Below, piece by piece: positions 51,554 to 62,254 of a stretch of 64,000 nt of DNA; positions within the stretch are counted from its first letter, which is position 1; each line of letters begins with the position of its first letter. Origin of the DNA: Actinoplanes lutulentus. Lineage in GTDB: Bacteria; Actinomycetota; Actinomycetes; Mycobacteriales; Micromonosporaceae. The stretch lies in contig NZ_QLMJ01000012.1 in the NCBI RefSeq assembly GCF_003259845.1, forward strand, positions 124,001 to 188,000, written 5' to 3'. The translations under genes and the position numbers were made by a program. A model generated the notes under the pieces. It was not told the origin of the DNA, made no database searches, and saw only the letters and a program-made list of their open reading frames with translations.

Positions 51554-53271
51554 GCCCGCCTCTGCCGAAACTGGAGTCCTTCCCGGCGCTGCGTTCCTGG
51601 CAGCGCAAGGCGATGGTGACGTACCTTCGCCGGCGTTCTGACGACTTCATGGCCGTGGCGACGCCCGGCGCCGGCAAGACCACGTTCGCGCTGCGGATCG
51701 CCGCCGAGATGCTCGCCGACGGCACCTGCGACGCGGTCACCGTGGTCTGCCCGACCGAGCACCTGAAGACCCAGTGGGCGCACGCGGCGGCCCGGGTCGG
51801 CATCCAGCTCGACCCGAAATTCCGCAACGCCGACGTCCACTCGTCCCGCGACTTCCACGGCGCGGTGGTGACGTACGCACAGGTCGGCATGGCGCCCGCG
51901 GTGCACAAACGCCGGACCATCACCCGCCGCACGTTCGTCATCCTGGACGAGATCCACCACGCCGGTGACTCGCGGACCTGGGGTGACGGGGTGAAGGACG
52001 CCTTCGAACCGGCGGTGCGCCGCCTGCTGCTCACCGGAACCCCGTTCCGCTCCGATGAGAACCCGATCCCGTTCGTGACCTACGAGCGCGGCAACGACGG
52101 CATCCAGCGGTCCAAGGCCGATTCGGTCTACGGGTACGCCGAAGCCCTGCGCGACCGGGTCGTGCGGCCGGTGCTGTTCATGGCGTACTCGGGCGAGACC
52201 CGCTGGCGGACCAACGCCGGCGACGAGCTGGCCGCCCGGCTCGGCGAGCCGATGACCAAGGACCTGGTGGCGCAGGCCTGGCGTACCGCCCTGGACCACC
52301 GCGGCGACTGGATGCCCCAGGTGCTGCGCGCCGCCGACTCCCGGCTCTCCAAACTGCGCGAGCACGGCATGCCGGACGCCGGCGGCCTGGTCATCGCCAG
52401 CGACCAGCAGTCCGCCCGGGCGTACGCGAAACTGCTGCACGACCTCACCGGCGAGTCGGCCACGATCGTCCTCTCCGACGACGAGGGCGCCTCCGGCCGG
52501 ATCGCCACGTTCGCCGCCTCCGAGCAGCGCTGGATGGTCGCGGTCCGGATGGTGTCCGAGGGCGTCGACATCCCGCGCCTGGCCGTCGGCGTCTACGCCA
52601 CCAGCGCGTCGACCCCGCTGTACTTCGCCCAGGCGATCGGCCGGTTCGTGCGGTCCCGGGTGGAGGGCGAGACCGCCACGGTGTTCCTGCCGAGCGTGCC
52701 GCACCTGCTGGGGCTGGCCAGCGAGATGGAGGCCGAGCGCAACCACGTGCTCGGCGCGCCGAAGGAGAAGGACGGGCTCGACGACGAGCTGATCGAGCGG
52801 GCCCAGAAATCCGAGGACGCCCTCGGTGACCTGGAGAAACAGTTCGAGGCGCTGTCCGCCACGGCGGAGCTGGACCAGGTGATCTACGACGGGACCTCGT
52901 TCGGCACGGGTGCGCGTACCGGCACGGCCGAGGAGCTGGACTATCTCGGCCTGCCCGGCCTGCTCACCCCGGACCAGGTGACCGACCTGCTGAACAAGCG
53001 GCAGGCCGAGCAGATCGCGGCCCAGAAACGCCAGCAGCCGGCCGAGCCCGCCGTACCGGAGCCGCAGGCACCGGTCGTCCTGAGCGCGGGGGAGCGGCGC
53101 AACAGCCTGCGCCGCCAGCTGAACACGCTGGTGGCGGCACACCACCACCGGACCAACCTGCCGCACGGCAAGATCCACGCGGAGCTGCGGCGGCTCTGTG
53201 GCGGGCCGCCGAGCGCCCAGGCCACGATCGAGCAGCTCGAAGAGCGGATCGCGACCATGCAGACGCTCTGA
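51550..53271 (+). CDS. DEAD/DEAH-box helicase
   Basis: Superfamily 2 helicase of 573 residues. Walker A TPGAGKT at residues 38-44, DEIHH as Walker B, LLTGTPFR, and the helicase C-terminal motif ending in IGRFVRS are present. The region from about 405 on is charged and helical. The TTG start at 51550 fits family N-termini (LPKLESFPALRSWQ) and overlaps the leader frame stop. Restriction/phage-type DNA helicases resemble it, but no nuclease gene is adjacent. Confidence 0.88.
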   Translation: MSPPLPKLESFPALRSWQRKAMVTYLRRRSDDFMAVATPGAGKTTFALRIAAEMLADGTCDAVTVVCPTEHLKTQWAHAAARVGIQLDPKFRNADVHSSRDFHGAVVTYAQVGMAPAVHKRRTITRRTFVILDEIHHAGDSRTWGDGVKDAFEPAVRRLLLTGTPFRSDENPIPFVTYERGNDGIQRSKADSVYGYAEALRDRVVRPVLFMAYSGETRWRTNAGDELAARLGEPMTKDLVAQAWRTALDHRGDWMPQVLRAADSRLSKLREHGMPDAGGLVIASDQQSARAYAKLLHDLTGESATIVLSDDEGASGRIATFAASEQRWMVAVRMVSEGVDIPRLAVGVYATSASTPLYFAQAIGRFVRSRVEGETATVFLPSVPHLLGLASEMEAERNHVLGAPKEKDGLDDELIERAQKSEDALGDLEKQFEALSATAELDQVIYDGTSFGTGARTGTAEELDYLGLPGLLTPDQVTDLLNKRQAEQIAAQKRQQPAEPAVPEPQAPVVLSAGERRNSLRRQLNTLVAAHHHRTNLPHGKIHAELRRLCGGPPSAQATIEQLEERIATMQTL

Positions 53272-53318
53272 GCGTTCGCGGGCCTCTGTGAGCCTCTCAG
53301 GGCCCTTTCCGGGCACGC

Positions 53319-53353
53319 AGAAAGGGCGCCTCCTGGCTGGAGGCGCCCTTTCT
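53319..53353. terminator. bidirectional hairpin terminator
   Basis: Perfect 15-bp stem AGAAAGGGCGCCTCC / GGAGGCGCCCTTTCT with loop tggct, between the helicase and the convergent DUF7455 gene. Confidence 0.9.
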
Positions 53354-53379
53354 GGCGAGGTCTCTTGGGGGGACCGCTG

Positions 53380-53622
53380 CTAGTTGGTGGAGTTCGACAT
53401 CATGACAGCGCCGCGCCAGGTGAATTCCGGATCGGCCGCGTAGTGCACGGCGATCTTCACCAGGTCCTCGGCGTAACGGTTGGCGTGGTGGCCACAGAAC
53501 ACAAGATCGCCACCGCCTGCCAGGGTCAAACGGAGCTTCCCGGCTGCATTGCAGCGGTCGCACCGTTCATCGGCTGCTAGACCGGCCAGGCTTCCCGCCG
53601 GCGGCGTGAGGGTCGGGGTCAT
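53380..53622 (-). CDS. small zinc-site protein (DUF7455-like) beside hrdB
   Basis: An 80-residue protein with CDRCNAAGKLRLTL and CGHHANRYAEDL, a short Cys/His cluster that may bind zinc. ATG at 53622 has GAGGAGGAAGG upstream. A protein of this type sits next to the principal sigma factor in many actinobacteria. Function unknown. Confidence 0.82.
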   Translation of the reverse strand: MTPTLTPPAGSLAGLAADERCDRCNAAGKLRLTLAGGGDLVFCGHHANRYAEDLVKIAVHYAADPEFTWRGAVMMSNSTN

Positions 53623-53809
53623 CGCCTTCCTCCTCTGTTCGTCACCGATGAACATGTTCCTCGGCTACTGCTCACACATCGTGCAACACCCTGCACCGTT
53701 GCAGCCTTCCCACTGTGCCCCGGGGGGACCGAGGTCACACGTTGGTTCTGGCTAGTGTGCCGTGATCCAAGGGTGCCACGTCAACGATCACTTCTGCACA
53801 ACGGTCTGA

Positions 53810-53837
53810 TCACCACCCGTTGATGTACGGGTGGTGA
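53810..53837. terminator. hairpin after the principal sigma factor gene
   Basis: Perfect 11-bp stem TCACCACCCGT / ACGGGTGGTGA with a 6-nt loop, about 30 bp past the sigma factor stop on the minus strand. There is no U-run. Confidence 0.75.
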
Positions 53838-53868
53838 CCATTTGGACACGTAATGTTGACTGAACGAC

Positions 53869-55407
<1,539 letters not shown>

Positions 55408-55682
55408 GAATGACCTTCCGGAGGCGATGAGGTTGGGCACGGCCAGAGTCCAGCGCAGCACGCGGGGGCGAGACTTGCTGGGGTCGGTTTGGGAGCCCTC
55501 GGAACCCGGACCGTCTCGCAGGCGAGTGTCCGTGAAGCGTGGGCAGGGGTGAATTGTAGCGCCGCCGACCGAGATCCTCCGCCCACAGCACGCCGCCGAC
55601 GTCCAACGACCTCGTCGAAGACGCCGGTTGTGCCCCCGGAAGAGCGCGGCAGGAGAATGCTATCGGCGGAAAGGACCCTTAC

Positions 55683-56504
55683 GTGAGCGAGATTTCGACG
55701 GGATCGACTCCCGGCGAGTTGTTGGAGATCGCGGTCCGGTTGGCCCGGGACGCGGCTGCCACGGCACGCCGGATGCGCGACGAGGCGATCGGCGACGTCC
55801 AGACGAAGAGCACCGACACCGACGTCGTCACGGCGGCCGACAAGGCGGTCGAACGGCAGGTGGCGGACGCGTTGCTGACGCAGCGGCCCGGAGACGGCCT
55901 GCTGGGGGAGGAGTACGGGGACGCCGCCCCGGTGGCTCCCGGGGCCGTGAGGTGGATCCTGGACCCGATCGACGGCACCGTGAATTACCTTTACGGCCTG
56001 CCCCAGTACGCGGTCTCGCTGGCCGCCGAGGTGGACGGCACGGTCGTCGCCGGTGTGGTCGTCAACGCGGCCACCGGTGACGAGTGGACGGCCACCAGGG
56101 GCGGCGGCGCGTGGCGTGCCGGACGCCGCCTGACCGGTTCGGCCCGGACCACCCTGGACCAGTCCCTGGTCGCGACAGGATTCGGTTACGACGCCCGGCG
56201 ACGGGAACACCAGGGCGCCGTCCTGGCCCGTTTGATCACCCGAGTGCGTGACATTCGGCGTCTGGGGGCGGCAGCTCTCGACCTCTGCCTCGTTGCGGAG
56301 GGCACTCTGGACGCCTACTTCGAGAAAGGCTTGAACCTTTGGGACCACGCGGCGGGCGGCCTGATCGCGGAGGAGGCGGGGCTCGTCGTGAGCGGACTGT
56401 CCGGAGCGCCGGCCGGCAACCAGATGCTGGTCGCGGCACCTCCGGCACTGTTCGGGGCGTTGCACGACGCTCTGGTCGAGCTGGACGCGGCGGGCGGGGC
56501 GTAA
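55683..56504 (+). CDS. Inositol monophosphatase family protein
   Basis: A 273-residue Mg-dependent phosphatase. Metal-binding motifs are GEEYG (about 75), LDPIDGTVNY (about 98) and WDHAAGGLIAEEAG (about 220). The position beside the principal sigma factor matches mycobacterial suhB. Substrates may be inositol phosphate or related sugars. The GTG start at 55683 is used. It converges on the Cei-like gene with a 5-bp gap. Confidence 0.9.
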   Translation: MSEISTGSTPGELLEIAVRLARDAAATARRMRDEAIGDVQTKSTDTDVVTAADKAVERQVADALLTQRPGDGLLGEEYGDAAPVAPGAVRWILDPIDGTVNYLYGLPQYAVSLAAEVDGTVVAGVVVNAATGDEWTATRGGGAWRAGRRLTGSARTTLDQSLVATGFGYDARRREHQGAVLARLITRVRDIRRLGAAALDLCLVAEGTLDAYFEKGLNLWDHAAGGLIAEEAGLVVSGLSGAPAGNQMLVAAPPALFGALHDALVELDAAGGA

Positions 56505-56509
56505 ATCCG

Positions 56510-57061
56510 TCAGTTCTCGTCCTTGGCGGCCTCGGCGACCGGCTTGGCGCAGGAACCCGGCGGCAGCGTCGGCTCGCCGATCTCGACCAGCGACTGGTTG
56601 ACCTCGGTGGTCGTGGCGAGCTGCTGGAACTGGTCGCCGACCACGACGTCGATCACGGCGCCCTTACGCTTCGCGTCGTACGTCATCTTGGACTGGGCCA
56701 GGAAGTACGCACGGAGCAGCTGGGCGCGGCCGACGGCCTCGGGCCCGTATTTGATCTCGGCGACGCCCTTGAACTTGGACTTGCTCTTGGCCGGGTCCTT
56801 GACCGTGAAACGACGGTTCTTGAACTCGTTGCTCACGCTCTCGGCCAGCCCGGCCCGGGTGGTGCCGTTGAGGACCTTGACGGTCACCTCGGCGGGGTCG
56901 TCCGGGAGCAGGACGTCGGCGACGGCGGCTCCGGCCGGGCAGTCGCTGCCGTCCGCCAGGTCTCCCTGGGTGTCGCGAACCAGGGCGACGACGACGAAGA
57001 CCACCGCTGCCACGGCGAGCACGCCGACGAGGACGAGCGCTCGGACGCGGGCAAAGCTCAT
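56510..57061 (-). CDS. LytR C-terminal domain membrane protein (Cei-like)
   Basis: A 183-residue protein with a single N-terminal membrane helix (about 8-28) and an outer LytR_C domain with VTVKVLNGTTRAGLAESVSNEF. A pair of cysteines (CPAG and GSCAKP) could form a disulfide. Placed next to suhB and DUF4193, it matches Rv2700, known as Cei, a cell-envelope integrity protein of mycobacteria. The ATG at 57061 follows CTGGAG. Confidence 0.83.
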   Translation of the reverse strand: MSFARVRALVLVGVLAVAAVVFVVVALVRDTQGDLADGSDCPAGAAVADVLLPDDPAEVTVKVLNGTTRAGLAESVSNEFKNRRFTVKDPAKSKSKFKGVAEIKYGPEAVGRAQLLRAYFLAQSKMTYDAKRKGAVIDVVVGDQFQQLATTTEVNQSLVEIGEPTLPPGSCAKPVAEAAKDEN

Positions 57062-57320
57062 GGGGTTGGCTCCAGGGTCGGACGAGGGGCCCGGGTAAGG
57101 TCGCCGGGCCTGTCGAGAGGTTAGCGTCTGTCCGCCAGGCGCGCGGAAACAGGGAATGCTTCCGGCGCGCCGACAATGATCCAGAGGCCGGTGCACCTAC
57201 TTTGATGTCGCCTCAGTCACATCGGGAACAATGTGGCGCCATAGCGCGTACAAGCCTGCCGCAACAGCGGTAAGGTTCCGCGCTCGCCGGACCAGTTCCG
57301 GGTGTCAGAAATCGTCCAGC

Positions 57321-57380
57321 GGAACCGGGAACCGAAACCCTGTCCTCGGCGTTACAGACGCCAAGTGACACATCGATACA
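57321..57380 (+). promoter_or_regulatory. two candidate promoters for the DUF4193 gene
   Basis: In a 334-bp gene-free stretch. GGAAC (57321-57325) and GTC (57342-57344) are spaced by 16 bp as ECF sigma elements. TTACAG (57352-57357) and GATACA (57375-57380) are spaced by 17 bp as sigma-70 elements, but this would start just before the ATG and lose the ribosome site. The ECF-like pair therefore looks more coherent. Nothing else is visible in 57062-57320. Confidence 0.4.
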
Positions 57381-57395
57381 GGAGAGTGACAACCG

Positions 57396-57692
57396 ATGGC
57401 CACCGACTACGACGCCCCGCGTCGCGATGAGGTCGACCTCGGCGAGGACAGCCTCGAGGAGCTCAAGGCCCGTCGCGCCGACTCGCAGTCGGGCGCAGTG
57501 GACGTCGACGAGGTCGAGGTGGCGGAGAGCTTCGAGCTGCCCGGCGCCGACCTGGCCGACGAGGAGCTCACCGTCAAGGTGCTGCCCATGCAGACCGACG
57601 AGTTCCGCTGCTCCCGCTGTTTCCTCGTGCACCACCGGAGCCAGCTGGCGACGGAGCGCAACGGAGAGCTGATCTGCCGCGAGTGCGTCTGA
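57396..57692 (+). CDS. DUF4193 family protein
   Basis: A 98-residue acidic protein with a C-terminal CSRC...CREC zinc ribbon. The family is highly conserved in actinobacteria (Rv2699c) and unknown in function. The start ATG has AGGAGAG about 9 nt upstream. Confidence 0.93.
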   Translation: MATDYDAPRRDEVDLGEDSLEELKARRADSQSGAVDVDEVEVAESFELPGADLADEELTVKVLPMQTDEFRCSRCFLVHHRSQLATERNGELICRECV

Positions 57693-57839
57693 GCGCACAA
57701 GCGAGCATGTCCGCCACACCCGATCGCGGCTCCGCGCGATCGGGCGAGCGGGCGTTCGCCACGGGGTTTTGACACGGGGTTTGACCCTGGGGCGTGACCG
57801 GGCAGTTATAGCCGGGAACGCCCGACGGGGAGGACGACG

Positions 57840-58697
57840 ATGAACCACGCGGATCGTACGACCGAGCCCGAAATCGGGTCTGGGTCCGGCGACGAGCTTC
57901 ACGCTGCCCGCGACAAAGCGGACGAGCTCGAAGTGGCGGACCAGCCCGAAAGAGTGGAAAAAGCCGACCAGGAGATGGGCCGCACGGTTGCTGCCCTGAC
58001 CTCGGACGAGCTTGAGCCCGCCGGCCGCCGGCAATTGCTGGGCCGGCTGGTGGGCGAGGTACGCGGCCGCGGAGTCGGTCGCCTGTTCCGCCCGAGGACC
58101 GCGCTGCGCTGGATGGCGGACGCGGTCGCCGACGTGGCGCCGCACATCCCGGTCCGTGACCTGGAGACGCTGCGCCGGCACTTCCCGGACCTGGACGACG
58201 AGGGACTGGCCGAGCGCCTGATCCGCAACGCGGCCCGTGCCACCGCTGGGGTGGGCGCGGCCGGTGGCGGGGTGGCCTCGGTCGAGTGGGTCGCGGCACC
58301 GACGCTGCTGTCGGCCCCGATCCTGCTCGCCGCCGAGACGGTCGCCGTGGTGGCGATCGAGATCAAGCTCATCGGCGAGCTCCACGAGGTCTACCGGCAG
58401 CCGGTCACCGGCGACGGCTTGCCCGAGCGCGGCCTGAAACTGGTCGAGTCCTGGTCGGGCCAGCGCGGGGTGAACCCGATGATCCCCGGCGTCGGCGTGG
58501 CCGCGGTGCTCGGCACCGCAGCCCGCAAGGAACTGCAGAAGACGCTGCTCAGCCGGTTCGGCCGCAACCTGACCACGATGGGCCCGCTGCTCACCGGCGC
58601 GGCCGTCGCCAGCTATCTGAACAGGCGGGCGACCCGGGCGGTCGGCGAGAAGGTCCGTGCGGACCTCAAGAAGACTCAGCCCGCTCTCGACGGCTGA
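57840..58697 (+). CDS. unknown actinobacterial membrane-associated protein
   Basis: A 285-residue protein. An acidic, charged N-terminus (about 1-65) is followed by a helical region, then a glycine/alanine-rich hydrophobic part (about 138-185) and another (about 220-265). The start follows GGGGAGGACG. The last 32 nt overlap the convergent DUF3093 gene. I do not recognise the family. Confidence 0.7.
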   Translation: MNHADRTTEPEIGSGSGDELHAARDKADELEVADQPERVEKADQEMGRTVAALTSDELEPAGRRQLLGRLVGEVRGRGVGRLFRPRTALRWMADAVADVAPHIPVRDLETLRRHFPDLDDEGLAERLIRNAARATAGVGAAGGGVASVEWVAAPTLLSAPILLAAETVAVVAIEIKLIGELHEVYRQPVTGDGLPERGLKLVESWSGQRGVNPMIPGVGVAAVLGTAARKELQKTLLSRFGRNLTTMGPLLTGAAVASYLNRRATRAVGEKVRADLKKTQPALDG

Positions 58698-59160
58698 CCT
58701 CGAGCAGGGCGGTGGCGAGCTCGACCGGCTTGCGGGTGCTCACCACCCAGTACGGCGTCGGGTCCTGCGGATCGTCGAGCAGGACCTGCACGGCCGTCCC
58801 GATCCACGGGCGCTGCACCACGAACGCGGACGGGTGAGCGCCGACACCGAGCGCCTCCCGCTTGCCGGCGGCGTCCAGCGCGATCACGTCCGAGATCACC
58901 GCGACCGGCAGCCGGGCGTCGTCGACCTGGAACTCGGTGGGTGTGACCGCGACCCGCAACCGGTTCAGCGGGAGCATCAGCGCGAGGCAGAGCGGGATCA
59001 CCACGGCGTACGTCGGCCAGCCGGGGATGTCCGGCAGGCCGAGGGTCAGCTCGGTGGCGATGATCGCCCCGGCGACGACAGTGGCGGGCCAGGCCCACCA
59101 CGGGAGGCGCAGCCGTTCCTGATGGGCCGCGAGCGTGCGGGCCGGGGACTCGGGTGTCAC
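58666..59160 (-). CDS. DUF3093 membrane protein
   Basis: A 164-residue protein with two membrane helices (about 20-38 and 46-64), then a soluble domain. The pattern LRVAVTPTEFQVDDARLPVAVI matches DUF3093 (Rv2698-like). The GTG at 59160 gives the family-typical short N-terminus. It is divergent from dut and converges, overlapping by 32 nt, on the preceding gene. Confidence 0.87.
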   Translation of the reverse strand: MTPESPARTLAAHQERLRLPWWAWPATVVAGAIIATELTLGLPDIPGWPTYAVVIPLCLALMLPLNRLRVAVTPTEFQVDDARLPVAVISDVIALDAAGKREALGVGAHPSAFVVQRPWIGTAVQVLLDDPQDPTPYWVVSTRKPVELATALLEVSRRERAESS

Positions 59161-59250
59161 CCTCGAAGGGTACGGCGCGCCTCCGATGCCCGGCGCGGCA
59201 GGATGGCAGGGTAGGTGCCGCCCAGAAGACCCCTTTGCGGAAGGCTTGAC

Positions 59251-59715
59251 GTGACCGACCCCGTCGTCCAGGTGCGCCTGATCGACCCCGATCTGCCCCT
59301 GCCCGCGTACGCGCATCCCGGCGACGCCGGCGCTGATCTGGTCGCCGCCGAGGAGGTGGAGATCGCCCCCGGCGCCCGGGTGAAGGTCCGGACCGGCCTC
59401 GCGATCGCCCTGCCGGACGGTTTCGTCGGCCTGGTGCACCCGCGTTCCGGATTGGCGGCCCGCCTCGGGGTGACGGTCCTCAACGCGCCCGGTACGGTCG
59501 ACGCCGGTTACCGGGGCGAGATTCTGGTGAACCTGATCAATCATGATCGGGAGAGCATGGTCAAGATCTCTCGTGGTGACCGGATCGCCCAGCTCGTCGT
59601 CCAGCGGGTCGAGCGAGCGGTCTTCCATCGGGTGGAGACGCTCGACGAGACTGTGCGGGGCGCCGGCGGGCACGGTTCGACCGGCGGCCACGCAGCGCTG
59701 CCCACGCAGCAGTAA
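59251..59715 (+). CDS. dut: dUTP diphosphatase
   Basis: Hydrolyses dUTP to dUMP, keeping uracil out of DNA. The 154-residue protein has all family motifs: HPGDAGADL, HPRSGLAARLG, GTVDAGYRGEI, RGDRIAQLVVQ and the C-terminal GSTGGH arm. The GTG at 59251 has GGAAGG about 7 nt upstream. Confidence 0.96.
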   Translation: MTDPVVQVRLIDPDLPLPAYAHPGDAGADLVAAEEVEIAPGARVKVRTGLAIALPDGFVGLVHPRSGLAARLGVTVLNAPGTVDAGYRGEILVNLINHDRESMVKISRGDRIAQLVVQRVERAVFHRVETLDETVRGAGGHGSTGGHAALPTQQ

Positions 59716-59762
59716 AGCGTCGGGCAGCAGTAAACGCAGGACTGAAACGGAAGGTGGCAGTG

Positions 59763-60413
59763 ATGTTCTCCCGTAAGCGTGGTGCCGCGAAGCACGTCCG
59801 TGCGGCCGACGCGCCGCCCTCACAGGCGCTCGCGAACAGCCTGTCCTCGGGCGGGGAGGCTCCGGCACCCGAGTTCGGCCCCTGGGACGCCAAGCACGCC
59901 CCTGACGGCGTGCAGCGGCTCGACCTGGGCAGCCTCCAGATCCCCGCGCTCGAGGGCGTCGAGGTGCGGGTCCAGGCCAACCCCGAGGGTGGCGTCGAGC
60001 AGGTCGTGCTCGTCGACGGTGACAGCGCTCTCCAGCTCGGCGTCTTCGCGGCGCCGAAGACCGAGGGCATCTGGGACGAGGTACGCGCCGAGATCGTCGA
60101 GGCGATGACCTCGGACGGCGTCGCGCCCCAGGAGATCACCGGCAAGTACGGCACCGAGCTGCGCGCCCGGGTCAGCACCCCGGAGGGCCCGGCCGACGTC
60201 CGGTTCGTCGGTGTGGACGGCCCGCGCTGGATGATCCGCGCGCTCTACCAGGGCGCCGCGGCCTCCGACCCGGGTCGTGAGGGTGTGCTCGGCGAGGTGC
60301 TCTCCGGTCTGGTCGTGGTCCGTGACAACGAGCCCCGCCCGGTCCGCGAGCCGCTGCCGATGCGACTGCCCAAGGAGATGGCCCAACAGGGTCAGGCCGA
60401 GAGCCCTGCCTGA
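59763..60413 (+). CDS. DUF3710 family protein
   Basis: A 216-residue soluble protein of a conserved actinobacterial family (Rv2696c-like). FGPWDAKHAPDG, PRWMIRALYQG and the C-terminal proline-rich end fit it. The ATG at 59763 is used with GGAAGG about 8 nt before; a GTG at 59754 is also in frame. Function is unknown. Confidence 0.88.
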   Translation: MFSRKRGAAKHVRAADAPPSQALANSLSSGGEAPAPEFGPWDAKHAPDGVQRLDLGSLQIPALEGVEVRVQANPEGGVEQVVLVDGDSALQLGVFAAPKTEGIWDEVRAEIVEAMTSDGVAPQEITGKYGTELRARVSTPEGPADVRFVGVDGPRWMIRALYQGAAASDPGREGVLGEVLSGLVVVRDNEPRPVREPLPMRLPKEMAQQGQAESPA

Positions 60414-60428
60414 CGTACCGTGGGAGTC

Positions 60429-60794
60429 ATGACCACTGGTCTTCGCGGCTTTCTGAACCGTCTCACGGCCACCGATTCCGAGCTGGACGCCGAGGAACTG
60501 CAGCGGGACAGCGCCAAGTGCGGCGCCATCCCGGCTGGGCAGTGCCGTCGCGGGCAGATCGTTTCGGTGTCCGGCCGGCTGCGCACAGTGGCGTACACTC
60601 CTCGCACCAACCTGCCGACGCTGGAAGCCGACCTCTGGGACGGCAGCGATGTGGTCACGCTGGTCTTCCTCGGGCGCCGGTCGATCGCCGGCATCGAGCC
60701 AGGCCGGCAACTCACCGCGCGCGGCAGGATCGCGATCCGGGACGACCGCAAGGTCGTCTACAACCCGTACTACGAGCTGGAGGCGCCCCGGTGA
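60429..60794 (+). CDS. OB-fold nucleic-acid-binding protein
   Basis: A 121-residue protein with a single OB fold (about 35-115), with SGRLRTVAYTPRTNLPTLEADLWDGSDVVTLVFLGRR resembling RecG/tRNA anticodon type binding. The ATG at 60429 is used. It overlaps the DUF3159 start (GTGA). Mtb Rv2694c occupies this place. Confidence 0.86.
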   Translation: MTTGLRGFLNRLTATDSELDAEELQRDSAKCGAIPAGQCRRGQIVSVSGRLRTVAYTPRTNLPTLEADLWDGSDVVTLVFLGRRSIAGIEPGRQLTARGRIAIRDDRKVVYNPYYELEAPR

Positions 60795-61582
60795 GTGGCA
60801 GTGAGCCGCGCCACGCCGCGCACGAGTCGGTCGAGGAGCGGATCGCTGAGGAGATCGTCGAGGAACTCGACCTCCACCCGCTGCCGCCGGCTGAACAGCG
60901 GAAAAAAGAGGACGAGGAAGAGCCTCTTCCCTCGATGAGCGAGCAGATCGCCGAGCAGCTCGGCGGTGTTCGCGGCCTCATCGAGTCGAGCCTGCCGGTC
61001 CTCGCGTTCGTGGTGCTCAACGTGCTGCTCGGCGACTCGGTCCTCGGCCTGGAGAAGCGTCAGGCGCTGCTCTGGGCGATCATCGGCTCGGTCGGCACGG
61101 CCCTGGTCATCGGCGCTGTGCGGCTGGCCGGCAAGCAGCCGGTCCGGCACGCGGTGAACGGCCTGTTCGGCATCGCGATCGGTGCCTGGCTGGCCTGGCG
61201 CACCGGCGACGCGAAGAACTTCTACCTGCCCGGCATCCTGCTGACCTTCGGCCAGGCCGCGGTGCTGCTGCTCTCGGTGGTGTTCCGCAAACCGCTGATC
61301 GGTTACGCCTGGGGCATCATGGCCAACAAGGGCATCCAGGACTGGTTCGGCAACGCCCGGTTGTTCCGCACGTTCCAGTGGCTCACCCTGCTCTGGGTGG
61401 TCTCGCTGAGCGTCCGCGCCGGCATTCAGTACTACCTGTACGCGATGGACGAGGCGAACGCGATCGGCATCGTCCGGATCCTGGTGAGCTGGCCGATCTA
61501 CGCGGCCACCTTCGCGTACACGGCGTGGGCCATCCACCGGGTGACCAGCGCGCAGAAACGGGAGACCGCGCCCACCGTCTGA
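60791..61582 (+). CDS. DUF3159 membrane protein
   Basis: A 263-residue protein with an acidic cytoplasmic N-terminus (about 1-70) and about six membrane helices in the rest. LFRTFQWLTLLWVVSLSVRAGIQYYLY is typical of DUF3159 (Rv2693c). The GTG overlaps the OB-fold gene stop by 4 nt. It converges on the trkA pair. Confidence 0.9.
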   Translation: MSGSEPRHAAHESVEERIAEEIVEELDLHPLPPAEQRKKEDEEEPLPSMSEQIAEQLGGVRGLIESSLPVLAFVVLNVLLGDSVLGLEKRQALLWAIIGSVGTALVIGAVRLAGKQPVRHAVNGLFGIAIGAWLAWRTGDAKNFYLPGILLTFGQAAVLLLSVVFRKPLIGYAWGIMANKGIQDWFGNARLFRTFQWLTLLWVVSLSVRAGIQYYLYAMDEANAIGIVRILVSWPIYAATFAYTAWAIHRVTSAQKRETAPTV

Positions 61583-61586
61583 GGTC

Positions 61587-62252
61587 TCAGACGCTGCTGC
61601 CGAGCACCACGGCCCGGATCTGCTCCTCGACCTCACTGGTGCACACGAAGATCAGCTCGTCGCCGGCTTCCAGCGGGTCGTCCGGCGTCGGCACCAGTAC
61701 CCGCTTGCCGCGCAGGATGGCGACGAGGGCGGAGTCGCGGGGCAGCGGCACGTCGCGGATCGGCTGACCCTCGTACGGCGCGTCGCGCGGCAGCGTGATC
61801 TCCACGAGGTTCGCCTCGCCCTGCCGGAACGTCATGAGGCGGACCAGGTCGCCGACCGTCACCGCTTCCTCGACCAGGGCGGCCATCAGACGCGGCTTGC
61901 TGACCGAGACGTCCACGCCCCACTGCTCGGTGAAGAGCCACTCGTTCTCGGCCCGGTTGACCCGGGCCACCACCCGGCCGACTGCGAACTCGGTCTTGGC
62001 GAGCAGCGACACCACCAGGTTGGCCTTGTCGTCGCCGGTCGCGGCCACCACGACGTCGCAGGAGGCCAGGTCGGCCGCCTCGAGGCTGCTCATCTCGCAG
62101 GCGTCGGCGAGGATCCAGCGGGCCTGCGGCACCCGCTCGGGGCAGAGCTGCCGGGGCTGACGCTCGATCAGCATCACCTCGTGCCCGTTGCCGATCAGCT
62201 CCTGCGCGATCGACCGGCCGACGTTGCCGGCCCCGGCGATGGCGATCCGCAT
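61587..62252 (-). CDS. TrkA/RCK potassium regulatory protein (CeoC-like)
   Basis: A 221-residue RCK protein: Rossmann NAD-binding GAGNVGRSIA at the N-terminus, then an RCK_C domain from about 140. RCK proteins gate potassium channels or transporters. It follows the second RCK gene by 2 nt. No trkH gene is nearby, and the divergent neighbour is a KimA-like transporter. Confidence 0.93.
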   Translation of the reverse strand: MRIAIAGAGNVGRSIAQELIGNGHEVMLIERQPRQLCPERVPQARWILADACEMSSLEAADLASCDVVVAATGDDKANLVVSLLAKTEFAVGRVVARVNRAENEWLFTEQWGVDVSVSKPRLMAALVEEAVTVGDLVRLMTFRQGEANLVEITLPRDAPYEGQPIRDVPLPRDSALVAILRGKRVLVPTPDDPLEAGDELIFVCTSEVEEQIRAVVLGSSV

Positions 62253-62254
62253 GA

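Noticed and set aside
51527..51560. Frameshift at the helicase start
   Set aside because: The GTG frame ends after eight codons, and the TTG frame alone gives the family N-terminus, so a leader peptide or non-canonical start explains it without an error.
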